A stretch of 20,095 nt of DNA. It comes from Candidatus Sulfopaludibacter sp. SbA3 (GTDB taxonomy: Bacteria > Acidobacteriota > Terriglobia > Bryobacterales > Bryobacteraceae). Below the pieces are notes generated by a model. It made no database searches. It was not told the DNA's origin and was given only the letters and a program-made list of their open reading frames with translations. A program made the translations under genes and the position numbers. Location of the stretch: positions 1 through 20,095 of the forward strand of contig CAMAUG010000029.1 of assembly GCA_945861255.1 (NCBI GenBank). Reading direction: 5' to 3'. Shown here piece by piece: positions 7,915 through 15,377 of the stretch (position 1 is the first letter of the stretch; every line of letters starts with the position of its first letter).

Positions 7915-8304
7915 ATGAACCGGTACCTATTGGTGATGCTGGGGGCTGCCTTGGGCGGCCTGGCGCGCTATGCCATCGGCAATGCCGTCACGCAGCGGTT
8001 TGAGGTGCGCTTCCCCTTGGGCACGCTGGTGGTGAACGTCACCGGATGTTTCCTGATCGGCGTTTTGATGACGCTATTTGTAAATCGCGGAGATCCGAAT
8101 CCCGCACTGCGCCTGTTGCTGGTGACCGGATTGCTGGGCGGCTACACGACGTTTTCCAGTTTCGGATGGGAGACGTTTGAAGCCGTGGAAAAAGACACGT
8201 TTTTCACCGGCGCGGCCAATGTGATGTTAAGCGTGTTGCTGGGATACGCGGCCGTATGGCTGGGAGCGGCGCTCACGAGATGGCTGGCGAGGATCGTACG
8301 ATAA
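7915..8304 (+). CDS. crcB: Fluoride channel CrcB/Fluc
   Basis: This is a small inner-membrane fluoride exporter that acts as an antiparallel dimer. The 129 residues form four hydrophobic segments. Family marks are GGLARY at 14-19, the pore strand GTLVVNVTGCFLIG at 36-49 with Asn41, and the GGYTTFSSFGWE break at 75-86 with Phe80 and Phe83 of the phenylalanine track. GGAAG at 7903-7907 lies seven bases before the ATG. The 29-base gap from mutL is too short for a fluoride riboswitch, so fluoride-controlled expression from this spot is unlikely. The gene is probably read through from mutL and is followed after 11 bases by lhgO. Confidence 0.95.
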   Translation: MNRYLLVMLGAALGGLARYAIGNAVTQRFEVRFPLGTLVVNVTGCFLIGVLMTLFVNRGDPNPALRLLLVTGLLGGYTTFSSFGWETFEAVEKDTFFTGAANVMLSVLLGYAAVWLGAALTRWLARIVR

Positions 8305-8315
8305 ATGGACGGGCG

Positions 8316-9512
8316 ATGAACGGACGCATCGTGGTAGTGGGTGGCGGCATCGTAGGGCTGGCCGCGGCATGGCGGTTGGGCCAGCGATTTCCCGGCGCGC
8401 GCGTCACCGTGCTCGAAAAGGAAGCGGCCGTGGGGCAGCACCAGAGCAGCCACAACTCCGGCGTGCTGCACGCGGGGCTGTACTATACGCCCGGGTCGCG
8501 CAAGGCCAAGCTCGCCGTGCGCGGTATCCGGCAGATGATCGAGTTCTGCAAGCAGCATGCGGTGGCGCATGAGGTTTGCGGAAAAATAGTGGTAGCGGCC
8601 ACCGGCGATGAGGTGCCGCGTTTAAAGGCGCTGCTGGAGCGCGGCGAGGCGAACGGCTTACAAGGCCTGCGTTGGCTGAGCGGCGATGAACTGCGGGAGA
8701 GGGAACCGCACGCGGCGGGCGTGGCCGCGGTCCACGTGCCGGAGGAGGGCATCGCCGATTATCCCGCGGTGTGCCAGGCGCTGGTGCGTGCCATTCGCGG
8801 ACAGGGCGGCGAAGTGGTGACTAACGCAGAGGTCCGGACCATTCTGCGCGATGGCGGCGAGTGGCGCATCCACAGTACGGCGCGGGACTACAAGGCCGCC
8901 TGCGTGGTCACCTGCGCGGGATTGCATTCCGATCGCGTGGCCGCGCTGACCGGCCGTCCTCGCGTAGTTCGTATTATCCCGTTTCGCGGCGAATATTACG
9001 GCCTCCGCCCAGAGCGCCGCCACCTGGTGCGCAACTTGATTTATCCGGTGCCCGATCCGCGGTTTCCGTTCCTGGGCGTGCACTTCACACGGATGATTCA
9101 CGGCGGCATTGAGGCGGGTCCGAATGCCGTGCTCGCGTGTTCGCGCGAAGGTTACAAAAAAACCGACCTGCGCGTGCGCGATCTGGCCGACGTGCTCGCC
9201 TTTTCCGGAATGTGGAAGTTCCTGCACCGGTATCGAGCCATGTGCTGGCACGAAGCGCGCCGGTCATTCAGCAAAGAACTCTTCTGCGCCACTCTGCAAA
9301 GGCTGGTCCCGGAGATTCAACCGGAGGATCTGACAAGCGGCGGCGCAGGCGTGCGCGCGATGGCGATGGACGCCTCCGGCGCGCTGATCGACGACTTTCA
9401 CTTCCTGGAAGGTCCCGGCGAATTGCACGTGGTGAATGCGCCGAGCCCCGGAGCGACGGCGTCGCTGGCCATCGGCGAAGAGATCGCTGAGTTGCTGGCG
9501 AAGCGCGCATGA
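8316..9512 (+). CDS. lhgO: L-2-hydroxyglutarate oxidase/dehydrogenase, FAD-dependent
   Basis: The predicted reaction is oxidation of L-2-hydroxyglutarate to 2-oxoglutarate by a DAO-family FAD enzyme, usually passing electrons to quinone or oxygen. It is a metabolite-repair step. At 398 residues it is close to E. coli LhgO (about 420). The dinucleotide-binding VVVGGGIVGLAAAW is at residues 6-19. The LhgO hallmark SSHNSGVLHAGLYYTPGSRK is at 44-63. The C-terminal GAGVRAMAMDASGALIDDF and NAPSPGATASLAIG bind the cofactor. ATG 8316 is chosen because it sits four residues before the Rossmann strand. An in-frame ATG at 8280 would overlap crcB and add a tail that does not look conserved. It closes the + strand run. 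Confidence 0.92.
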   Translation: MNGRIVVVGGGIVGLAAAWRLGQRFPGARVTVLEKEAAVGQHQSSHNSGVLHAGLYYTPGSRKAKLAVRGIRQMIEFCKQHAVAHEVCGKIVVAATGDEVPRLKALLERGEANGLQGLRWLSGDELREREPHAAGVAAVHVPEEGIADYPAVCQALVRAIRGQGGEVVTNAEVRTILRDGGEWRIHSTARDYKAACVVTCAGLHSDRVAALTGRPRVVRIIPFRGEYYGLRPERRHLVRNLIYPVPDPRFPFLGVHFTRMIHGGIEAGPNAVLACSREGYKKTDLRVRDLADVLAFSGMWKFLHRYRAMCWHEARRSFSKELFCATLQRLVPEIQPEDLTSGGAGVRAMAMDASGALIDDFHFLEGPGELHVVNAPSPGATASLAIGEEIAELLAKRA

Positions 9513-9563
9513 TCGGACGGCGAAATTAGTTAAGAGAATGACGTGACCCGCTGCGTCCGGCGG

Positions 9564-10643
9564 TCAAGAATCCCGGCGTAGCGCGGTTTCAAGCTTCGAT
9601 GCGAACGGCGACGAAGACTCCGCGTCGTTTCGCGCGGGTGCGGCCACGGCCGGAGCGGGTGCGGTCGCATCGGGTTCTGGCCCCGGATTCAGATACTGCT
9701 CCTTCTTCAACACAGAGCGCTCCAGGGCGCCGTTATAGACGGTGAACAGTCCAGATCCGTGGCGATCCCTGGCTACGTGCGCGCGCATCGATTCCATCTT
9801 GGAGTCCAGGTTGTCCAGATGATGCAGCAACAGCGCTTCCAGGAACGAAGGCAACTTAGGCGAGCCGAACTCCAGTGAGCCGTGGTGGCTCAAGATCAGG
9901 TGCACCACCAGGTCGCGCAACGCGGATGGAAATCCGGGCACCGTGCGGATGGCATCCTCCACCATGCGGACACCGATGGTGATGTGCCCGATCAGTTGTC
10001 CTTGCGTGCTGTAACCCAGGCTGCGCGCGTAAGTGAGTTCGTAAATCTTGCCGATATCGTGCAGCAGGACGCCGGTAAGCAGTAGATCAAAATCGATATC
10101 CGGATAGTGCGCGGCGGTGAAGCGCGCCAGTTGGCATAGCGACAGCACGTGCTCCACCAGTCCGCCGATCCAGTTATGGTGCACCGATTTCGCGGCGGGA
10201 GCGGTCCGGTAGGCCAACGCCACGGCTTCATCCTCGAAGATCTTTTCGAGCATCGCTTTCAAATACGGATTCGTCATGGACGAAATCCACTGGCGCAGCT
10301 CGGCGAACATTTCATCGCGATCGCGTTTGGAGGCGGGCAGATAATCGGCGATGTCGATTTCCGATTCCGGCACCGGTTGCAGGCGATGGATGGTGAGCTG
10401 CAGGCGGTTCTGGAAGACCTGCACCATGCCCTTTACGCGAAGGAAGCCGTCGCGCTCAAACAGGTTCATGGCTTCCGTTACGTTGTCCCACATCTTGGCT
10501 TCCAGGTCGCCCGTGCGGTCCGCCAGGACCAGCGAAAGATACGGCTCACCGGTTTTCTTTTGGCGAATTTCCTTGTTCTGCACCAGAAACACGCCCTGGA
10601 TGAGCTGGTTCGGCACAAGGTCGGAAACGTAGGGAGTTTTCAT
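9564..10643 (-). CDS. yhaM: YhaM-like 3'-5' exoribonuclease (OB fold plus HD domain)
   Basis: The protein has 359 residues. Residues 10-90 form an OB-type nucleic-acid-binding domain (QGVFLVQNKEIRQKKTGEPY ... LTIHRL). The HD phosphohydrolase domain follows with metal ligands H165 (GLVEHVL), H195-D196 (LLHDIGK), H220 (IGHITIG), H253/H254 (LSHHGS) and an Asp in HHLDNLD at 274-280. This order matches Gram-positive YhaM, a cytoplasmic 3'-5' exonuclease acting on RNA and DNA. The last 35 residues are a disordered Ala/Pro tail. ATG 10643 gives the family-typical N-terminus; no strong ribosome site is seen. It lies 205 bases downstream of the monooxygenase gene, across a hairpin-rich gap that probably carries its own promoter. 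Confidence 0.88.
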   Translation of the reverse strand: MKTPYVSDLVPNQLIQGVFLVQNKEIRQKKTGEPYLSLVLADRTGDLEAKMWDNVTEAMNLFERDGFLRVKGMVQVFQNRLQLTIHRLQPVPESEIDIADYLPASKRDRDEMFAELRQWISSMTNPYLKAMLEKIFEDEAVALAYRTAPAAKSVHHNWIGGLVEHVLSLCQLARFTAAHYPDIDFDLLLTGVLLHDIGKIYELTYARSLGYSTQGQLIGHITIGVRMVEDAIRTVPGFPSALRDLVVHLILSHHGSLEFGSPKLPSFLEALLLHHLDNLDSKMESMRAHVARDRHGSGLFTVYNGALERSVLKKEQYLNPGPEPDATAPAPAVAAPARNDAESSSPFASKLETALRRDS

Positions 10644-10681
10644 TTCGTAGGGTGGCTCGCGATCTTTAGTTTAGCAGTGTG

Positions 10682-10722
10682 CCGCCGCGCGGCTAAGTCC
10701 AGGAACGTTGGTAGCGCGGCGG
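10682..10722. repeat. Inverted repeat upstream of the YhaM-like gene
   Basis: CCGCCGCGC at 10682-10690 is exactly complementary to GCGCGGCGG at 10714-10722, around a 23-base loop. It lies 39-79 bases upstream of the YhaM-like start, in the leader or promoter zone. It could be a leader-RNA hairpin or an operator. No T-run makes it look like a terminator. Confidence 0.45.
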
Positions 10723-10774
10723 CCTTCCAGCGTGTGTAACCGCCGCGGCAGCAGCAGCAAGCGCTTGTGAAGGC

Positions 10775-10836
10775 CTGGCTGGATTCGCACTGTCGTAGGC
10801 AGTGATTACCAGAGCCAGCCGGCGTTCGCGCGCCGG
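10775..10836 (-). terminator. Stacked hairpins downstream of the monooxygenase gene
   Basis: Two structures follow the monooxygenase stop codon on the - strand. CCGGCG/CGCCGG (10819-10824 and 10831-10836, six-base loop) comes first. Then comes a two-layer hairpin, with GGCTGG/CCAGCC (10777-10782 and 10815-10820) enclosing CACTG/CAGTG (10788-10792 and 10800-10804). The two structures share two bases and may alternate. No T-run follows, so an intrinsic-terminator role is only tentative; Rho-dependent ending is possible. Confidence 0.3.
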
Positions 10837-10848
10837 ATGCGATCATGT

Positions 10849-12564
10849 TTATGTCGCGCCCACCGGGGTGGCCGAAACTCCCGGTTCCGCCGTGAGACGC
10901 CCAGCGTCGCTGGACACGCGGCGCATCTGGAAACCTTCGTAGCCATTCTTTGCGATGGCGTCACAGTGTCTCTTGTACTGATGTACACCGCCGACGTAGG
11001 GCATGAAGACGCGCGTTTTGCCGGGAATATTCGCTCCCGTGTACCAGGAGTTGGCCAGCGGGTAAAGCGTTGCGTTGGCAACATCCTGCACGTGTTCCAC
11101 CCAGGCGCGTTCGGCTTGCTGGTCCGCTTCGATGCAATTGACGCCGCGCGCTCGCATGTACAGGAGGCAGTCTGCCATCCAATCGATGTGTTGTTCGATC
11201 GAAATGATCATCTGGCTCTTCACTCCGGGGCTGCCCGGTCCGGTGATCAGGAACATGTTGGGGAAGTCCGCCACCATCAGGCCTAAATAGGTACGCGGCC
11301 CGGCGCTCCATTTTTCCTTCAACGACTCGCCGGATGCCCCGCGAATGTCGATCCCGGCCAGCGCCCCGGTCATGGCGTCGAAGCCGGTGGCGAATACAAT
11401 GGCGTCGAACTCATATTCGGTTTGGCTGGTGCGCAGTCCCCTAGGAGTGATCTCTTCGATGGGCGTACGCCGCGCGTTCACCAGCGTCACGTTATCGCGA
11501 TTGTAGATCTCGTAGTAGTTCGTGTCCAGGCACAGGCGCTTGGTGCCGATGGGATGGTCCTTGGGTGCGAGCAACTCCGCCACTTGCGGGTCGCGGACAA
11601 TGCTGCGAATTTTTTGCCGCACAAACTCCGAAGCGGTTTCGTTGGCCGCCTTGTTCAGCAGGAGGTCGGTATAGGAGTAGAGAAAACTGATGCTGCCGCC
11701 CTCGTTCCACTTGGTTTCATAGGAGCGCTGCCGCTCCTCCGGTGTGGCCTCCAGCGCGGATTTCGTGGGGGCGGGATAGCCGGCCATACCGAACGGCGTC
11801 TCGAAAGCAGCCCGCCGGCGCTCGGGATACTCCGCTTTGTGCCGACGCTCCTTTTCGGGATCCATCGGGGCATGCCTCGCGGGTAAACTGAAATTCGCAG
11901 TGCGTTGGAACACGTGCAGATGCTTTGCCTGCCTGGCAATGTGGGGGATCATCTGAATGCCGGAAGATCCGGTGCCGATCACCGCCACGCGCTGGCCTGT
12001 GAAATCCACGCCTTCATGCGGCCACAGGCCGGTGTGATACCATTTGCCCTCAAAGCGCTCCAGTCCCTTGAAATCGGGCACACGCGGCGTCGATAGATTA
12101 CCGGCCGCCATGATGCAATAGGTCGCACGGACGCTTTCACCTTGATCCGTGACAAGCGTCCACAACGCTCTCTGGGCGTCGAATACCGCCGACACGATCC
12201 GGGTATTCAGCTGAACGTCGCGCAATAAGTCGAAGCGCTGGGCAACGTGCTGGATATATCGCAAGATCTCGGGCTGCGTGCCGTAGCGTCCCGCCCATTC
12301 CCATTCCTGCTGGAGTTCGTTTGAAAATGAGTAGGAGTACTCCAGGCTTTCGATATCGCAGCGGGCGCCGGGATAGCGGTTCCAGAACCACGTACCACCT
12401 ACTCCACTGGCGGCCTCGAAGACGCGCACACGCAGGCCCATCCCACGCAACCGGTGCAGGGCGTACAGGCCCGCCAATCCGGCGCCGACAACTACGGCGT
12501 CATAAGGATCGCCGCGGGAGATCTGATGATCGGGAAGCTCCGAGTTTTCGGATTCTGTGTGCAT
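10849..12564 (-). CDS. Flavin-containing Baeyer-Villiger-type monooxygenase
   Basis: This is a class B flavoprotein monooxygenase of 571 residues, using FAD and NADPH to insert one oxygen atom from O2 into ketones or related carbonyls. FAD-binding GAGLAGL is at 27-33 and the following GVGGTWFWNRYPGARCD at 54-70. The Baeyer-Villiger fingerprint FxGxxxHxxxWP is met exactly by FEGKWYHTGLWP at 171-182. The NADPH-binding GTGSSGIQ is at 197-204. Length and motifs fit the cyclohexanone/phenylacetone monooxygenase-like type I group; the substrate cannot be inferred. AGAGGA lies about seven bases before ATG 12564. A TAAAAT box (12602-12607) lies 38 bases upstream without a clear -35. It is 93 bases downstream of the DUF1801 gene and probably has its own transcript. 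Confidence 0.92.
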   Translation of the reverse strand: MHTESENSELPDHQISRGDPYDAVVVGAGLAGLYALHRLRGMGLRVRVFEAASGVGGTWFWNRYPGARCDIESLEYSYSFSNELQQEWEWAGRYGTQPEILRYIQHVAQRFDLLRDVQLNTRIVSAVFDAQRALWTLVTDQGESVRATYCIMAAGNLSTPRVPDFKGLERFEGKWYHTGLWPHEGVDFTGQRVAVIGTGSSGIQMIPHIARQAKHLHVFQRTANFSLPARHAPMDPEKERRHKAEYPERRRAAFETPFGMAGYPAPTKSALEATPEERQRSYETKWNEGGSISFLYSYTDLLLNKAANETASEFVRQKIRSIVRDPQVAELLAPKDHPIGTKRLCLDTNYYEIYNRDNVTLVNARRTPIEEITPRGLRTSQTEYEFDAIVFATGFDAMTGALAGIDIRGASGESLKEKWSAGPRTYLGLMVADFPNMFLITGPGSPGVKSQMIISIEQHIDWMADCLLYMRARGVNCIEADQQAERAWVEHVQDVANATLYPLANSWYTGANIPGKTRVFMPYVGGVHQYKRHCDAIAKNGYEGFQMRRVSSDAGRLTAEPGVSATPVGAT

Positions 12565-12657
12565 CGCAGTCCTCTTTTGATTGGCCGGCTAGCCAAGTTC
12601 TATTTTAGCTGGCAGATCCCGCGTGGCTCCGTGAGGGCATGGATAGCGTCCGCGGTG

Positions 12658-13053
12658 TTAGCGTTTCTTCGGTGCGGACGCCTTCGCCTTCGCTTCCTCG
12701 GCGAGTTCCTTTGCGCGGAGCTTGGCAATGCGTTCGATTAGCTTCACGGGAACCGGCCGGGATAGCGGGAAGCGGATCGTGCCCTTGCTGACCTCGTACG
12801 GTGCAAGGTCGTTCTTGAACTCCTCGACGAAGCGCGCGGTGCCCAGGTAGAGCGCGTAGTGCCGTTTCCATCCGGCGAAATAGAGCGCGCGGCCACCGTG
12901 CAGCTTGTAGGCGGGTAGCTGGTATGAAATTACTTCCTCCGCGCCGGGTAGCGCTTTGCGGATGGCGCTTCGCACACGCCGAAGCACGCTCCGCATGGCC
13001 TCGGGCTGGCAGGCGAGATACTGGTCCACGGACGGGAATGCTGTCTTGGCCAT
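12658..13053 (-). CDS. DUF1801 / YdhG-like domain protein
   Basis: This small cytoplasmic protein of 131 residues has the DUF1801 pattern. It starts with SVDQYLACQPEAMRSVLRRV, followed by PGAEEVISYQLPAYKLHGG and the strand-rich ALYFAGWKRHYALYLGTARF. It ends with KGTIRFPLSRPVPVKLIERI and a Lys/Ala-rich basic tail. Relatives include Bacillus YdhG/Fra-like proteins suggested to bind iron, but the function of most members is unknown, and none is asserted here. The gene sits 47 bases after the helical hypothetical protein. It may be the last gene of that operon, or an independent gene. Confidence 0.85.
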   Translation of the reverse strand: MAKTAFPSVDQYLACQPEAMRSVLRRVRSAIRKALPGAEEVISYQLPAYKLHGGRALYFAGWKRHYALYLGTARFVEEFKNDLAPYEVSKGTIRFPLSRPVPVKLIERIAKLRAKELAEEAKAKASAPKKR

Positions 13054-13100
13054 ATCACAGTGCGCGGCGAGAACAGCCGGCGGAGGGCAATCTTCGTGAG

Positions 13101-13523
13101 TCAGGAACCGGTAGCGCTATCGAGGGCGACTTGCGGAGAGGCTTGCAATTTCAGGACCTCATCGATTAGAAACAGGTCCGTCAACAGCGCACGCAGGTGG
13201 ATGGAAGCGTTTAGATTATCCACTAGCTGCGAACTGATCACGGGTTGCGCTAGAACCAGATTGATCGCGGCATGTGAGTCGCGCGCATCGCGGCCCAGCA
13301 CCGCACCGAACGCCTGGCTTTGCTCGGCGGGTTGATTCTCCGTCGCGGCCGCGTAAGCGTCCGCGATGCCGTCGAGCGCGCCCGAGGCCCGGTCAAGGAA
13401 GTGGCGCACCTGACCGGCCTTGCCTTCTCCCTCGTCGCCAGCCACGCCCATAGCGGCGTAGGCCAGCAGATACTCATAGCACTCTTCGATTAAATTACAC
13501 CGCCGCGCCAGATCGTTGTTCAT
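13101..13523 (-). CDS. Unrecognised alpha-helical protein coupled to the cytochrome b gene
   Basis: I do not recognise this 140-residue protein. It looks cytoplasmic and almost all helical (NNDLARRCNLIEECYEYLLA, VRHFLDRASGALDGIADAYA, LVDNLNASIHLRALLTDLFL), with no signal peptide, membrane segment, metal-binding Cys/His cluster or nucleotide-binding motif. ATG 13523 is chosen over an upstream in-frame start at 13592 because AAGG lies a few bases ahead of it and the upstream part lies antisense-like inside the cytochrome b gene. It overlaps the 3' end of the cytochrome b gene by 29 bases, which indicates translational coupling. The position suggests a dedicated assembly factor or accessory subunit of the molybdenum hydroxylase, but that is inference from context only. 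Confidence 0.7.
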   Translation of the reverse strand: MNNDLARRCNLIEECYEYLLAYAAMGVAGDEGEGKAGQVRHFLDRASGALDGIADAYAAATENQPAEQSQAFGAVLGRDARDSHAAINLVLAQPVISSQLVDNLNASIHLRALLTDLFLIDEVLKLQASPQVALDSATGS

Positions 13524-14349
13524 TAGCCTTCTTGGTGGTTTCCAGGACCCAGCGTTCTGGATCGTGATGCTCCAGGTAGTGTTCGCGATCAACCGAGCCG
13601 AAGATCATCGCCTTGGTGATCACGAACTTCTCCGGCCGCAGCGCGAAATAGATGTGCGCCATGATAAGGCCGATCAATCCCACCCCGGCCAACCCATGCA
13701 GGACGTACATCAAGCCCCATGTCATGTCGCCGAACATGTACGGATTGCGCGTGAAGATAGGAGTGCGTATCCGCTTCATCATAAACAATCCGGTAATTGT
13801 CACGGACAGCCCGGTCAGCAGGATCACGAAGTGATAGAGCTTGTTCTCCATGGGGTACTTGGCGAACTTGCGAGGCGCGGGCGCATCCTTGCCCGTGGCC
13901 CGCATCCATCTGCGCTTACCGTCTTCAATGTCGATCTTGTCGGGCCAGATGGCCCAAAAGTCCAACCAAAAGGACGCGTGGATGATGTGATAGACAATCG
14001 ATACGGTCAGAACCAGGCCCGCGATCCAGTGATAAGTGACCCATGCGAATTCATACCCGGCCTTGGGCACGAAGGCCGTCACCAGCAGGGCCAGCATCGC
14101 CACGGACATGATCCAATGAAACATGCGTGACGCCAACGAGTGGCGCGGAACCTTGGCCGGAATGGTCGCGGCCAGTTCCTTGGAGACAGGGGCGGGGTGC
14201 TCCGCTGGTTTGGCGAACATCTTCACCCAGATCGCATGGCCGATCAGGAACGCCAGGCCACCGATGGCGGCCACCCACATCAGCACGAACGAAATGTGAA
14301 TGGGGACGGTTTCACCCCATGGACTAGTCGCGAATTCGATTAAGTCCAT
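13495..14349 (-). CDS. Formate-dehydrogenase-gamma-like diheme cytochrome b membrane subunit
   Basis: This integral inner-membrane protein of 284 residues has about five transmembrane helices, near 18-43, 74-94, 104-134, 170-192 and 210-236. Candidate heme-b ligand histidines sit in the pattern of the FdnI/FDH-gamma family: H78 (SRMFHW), H107 (TYHWIAG), H121/H124 (YHIIHA), H173 (KLYHF), H218 (LHGLAG) and H232 (AHIYFA). The extra N-terminal helix, relative to the four-helix FdnI, carries H18 and H38. The C-terminal YLEHHDPERWVLET is also typical of relatives. Proteins of this kind pass electrons between a periplasmic enzyme and the quinone pool. The start overlaps the FAD-subunit gene by 10 bases, and the end overlaps the next gene by 29, so it is firmly part of the molybdenum hydroxylase operon. 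Confidence 0.9.
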   Translation of the reverse strand: MDLIEFATSPWGETVPIHISFVLMWVAAIGGLAFLIGHAIWVKMFAKPAEHPAPVSKELAATIPAKVPRHSLASRMFHWIMSVAMLALLVTAFVPKAGYEFAWVTYHWIAGLVLTVSIVYHIIHASFWLDFWAIWPDKIDIEDGKRRWMRATGKDAPAPRKFAKYPMENKLYHFVILLTGLSVTITGLFMMKRIRTPIFTRNPYMFGDMTWGLMYVLHGLAGVGLIGLIMAHIYFALRPEKFVITKAMIFGSVDREHYLEHHDPERWVLETTKKANEQRSGAAV

Positions 14350-15353
14350 TTAGTTTCCTCCACGCCGCTGATGGCGCGCTTCACCAGATTGCGCATCAGC
14401 GGAATCTTATACCCGTTGTAGCGCAAGGGCTCGGCGCCCTCAATGGCGATCTTCCCGCCCAGTTCGCCCGTCGCGGCGTTGCGCGGTTTGCCGCGCACTG
14501 CGTTTTCAACCGCAGTCAAGCGCAATGGACGCGCCGCCGCCGCGTTCACGACGATGCGGATCCGCTCGATATTGCCGCCGCTCACCACCATGGCCGAGGC
14601 GACGTTCAGCAGCGGGAAATCCCACACTGGACGGTCGCGGATTTTCTCAAAGTAGAACTGCGCGCCCGCCCACGTGGCCGGGATGCGGATGGCCGTCAAC
14701 AAGTCGCCCGGCTTCAGGACTGTCATCCGCGTGATGTCGATCTCGGGGCCGACGAAATAATCCTCGGCGTTGACCGTCCGCTCACCCTTCGAATTGCGAA
14801 TCACCATCTGGGCGTCCAGCGCGATCAGCGCCGGCGCCGAATCCGAAGGATTCACCGCCACGCACCGGTCCGCGCCGAGAATGGCGTGCTCGCGGTTGAT
14901 GGCCGTCGGTGTGTCGGCGAAGCAGATGTTGCCGCCCGCGCGATAGCACTTCCAGCCGCCCCGGTAGTACCAGCAGCGCGCGTCCTGGGAGACGTTGCCG
15001 CCCAGGGTTCCCTGGTTGCGTATCTGCGGGGATGCCGCCGACTCCGCGCCCTCCGAGAGGATGCTGTACTTCGCTTTCACCACGGGATGGCGCACCACTT
15101 CGGTAAGCGTGGTCATAGCGCCGATCTCCAGCCCTCCACCGGCTTCACGGATGCCGGTGAGTTCCTTGATCTGGCTCAGATCCACCACCACTTTGGTCCG
15201 CTTGACGCGGTCCTTCAGCCAATCGAAGCTGTCCAGGCCGCCCGCCAGTACCCAGGCGTCGCGCCCATAGCGGTCCAGCAAGCCGAGTGCGTCCTGAATG
15301 GTCGCCGGCTGAAAGAGCTCGAACGCCGGCATGATGTCTCTTACTATAGCCAT
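14340..15353 (-). CDS. Molybdenum hydroxylase FAD subunit with extra 4-Cys segment (PaoB/YagS-like)
   Basis: This is the medium subunit of a xanthine-dehydrogenase-family enzyme, 337 residues long, moving electrons from the iron-sulfur subunit via FAD. The FAD-binding domain is marked by WVLAGGLDSF (34-43) and PQIRNQGTLGGN (109-120). The segment after it holds four cysteines, C127, C136, C144 and C164. Their spacing resembles E. coli PaoB/YagS, where such cysteines hold an additional [4Fe-4S] cluster. The CO-dehydrogenase flavoprotein C-terminal domain follows. AGGAG lies about eight bases before ATG 15353. It starts 24 bases after the molybdopterin-subunit stop and overlaps the cytochrome b gene by 10 bases. 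It has no signal of its own and would be exported with the Tat-bearing small subunit. Confidence 0.92.
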   Translation of the reverse strand: MAIVRDIMPAFELFQPATIQDALGLLDRYGRDAWVLAGGLDSFDWLKDRVKRTKVVVDLSQIKELTGIREAGGGLEIGAMTTLTEVVRHPVVKAKYSILSEGAESAASPQIRNQGTLGGNVSQDARCWYYRGGWKCYRAGGNICFADTPTAINREHAILGADRCVAVNPSDSAPALIALDAQMVIRNSKGERTVNAEDYFVGPEIDITRMTVLKPGDLLTAIRIPATWAGAQFYFEKIRDRPVWDFPLLNVASAMVVSGGNIERIRIVVNAAAARPLRLTAVENAVRGKPRNAATGELGGKIAIEGAEPLRYNGYKIPLMRNLVKRAISGVEETKWT

Positions 15354-15377
15354 ACTCGTTTCTCCTTCTTCCCGTTC

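Noticed and set aside
10640..10846. A 68-codon - strand open frame in the gap
   Set aside because: Cys- and Arg-rich translation without a ribosome site or domain, spanning the hairpins and overlapping the YhaM-like start.
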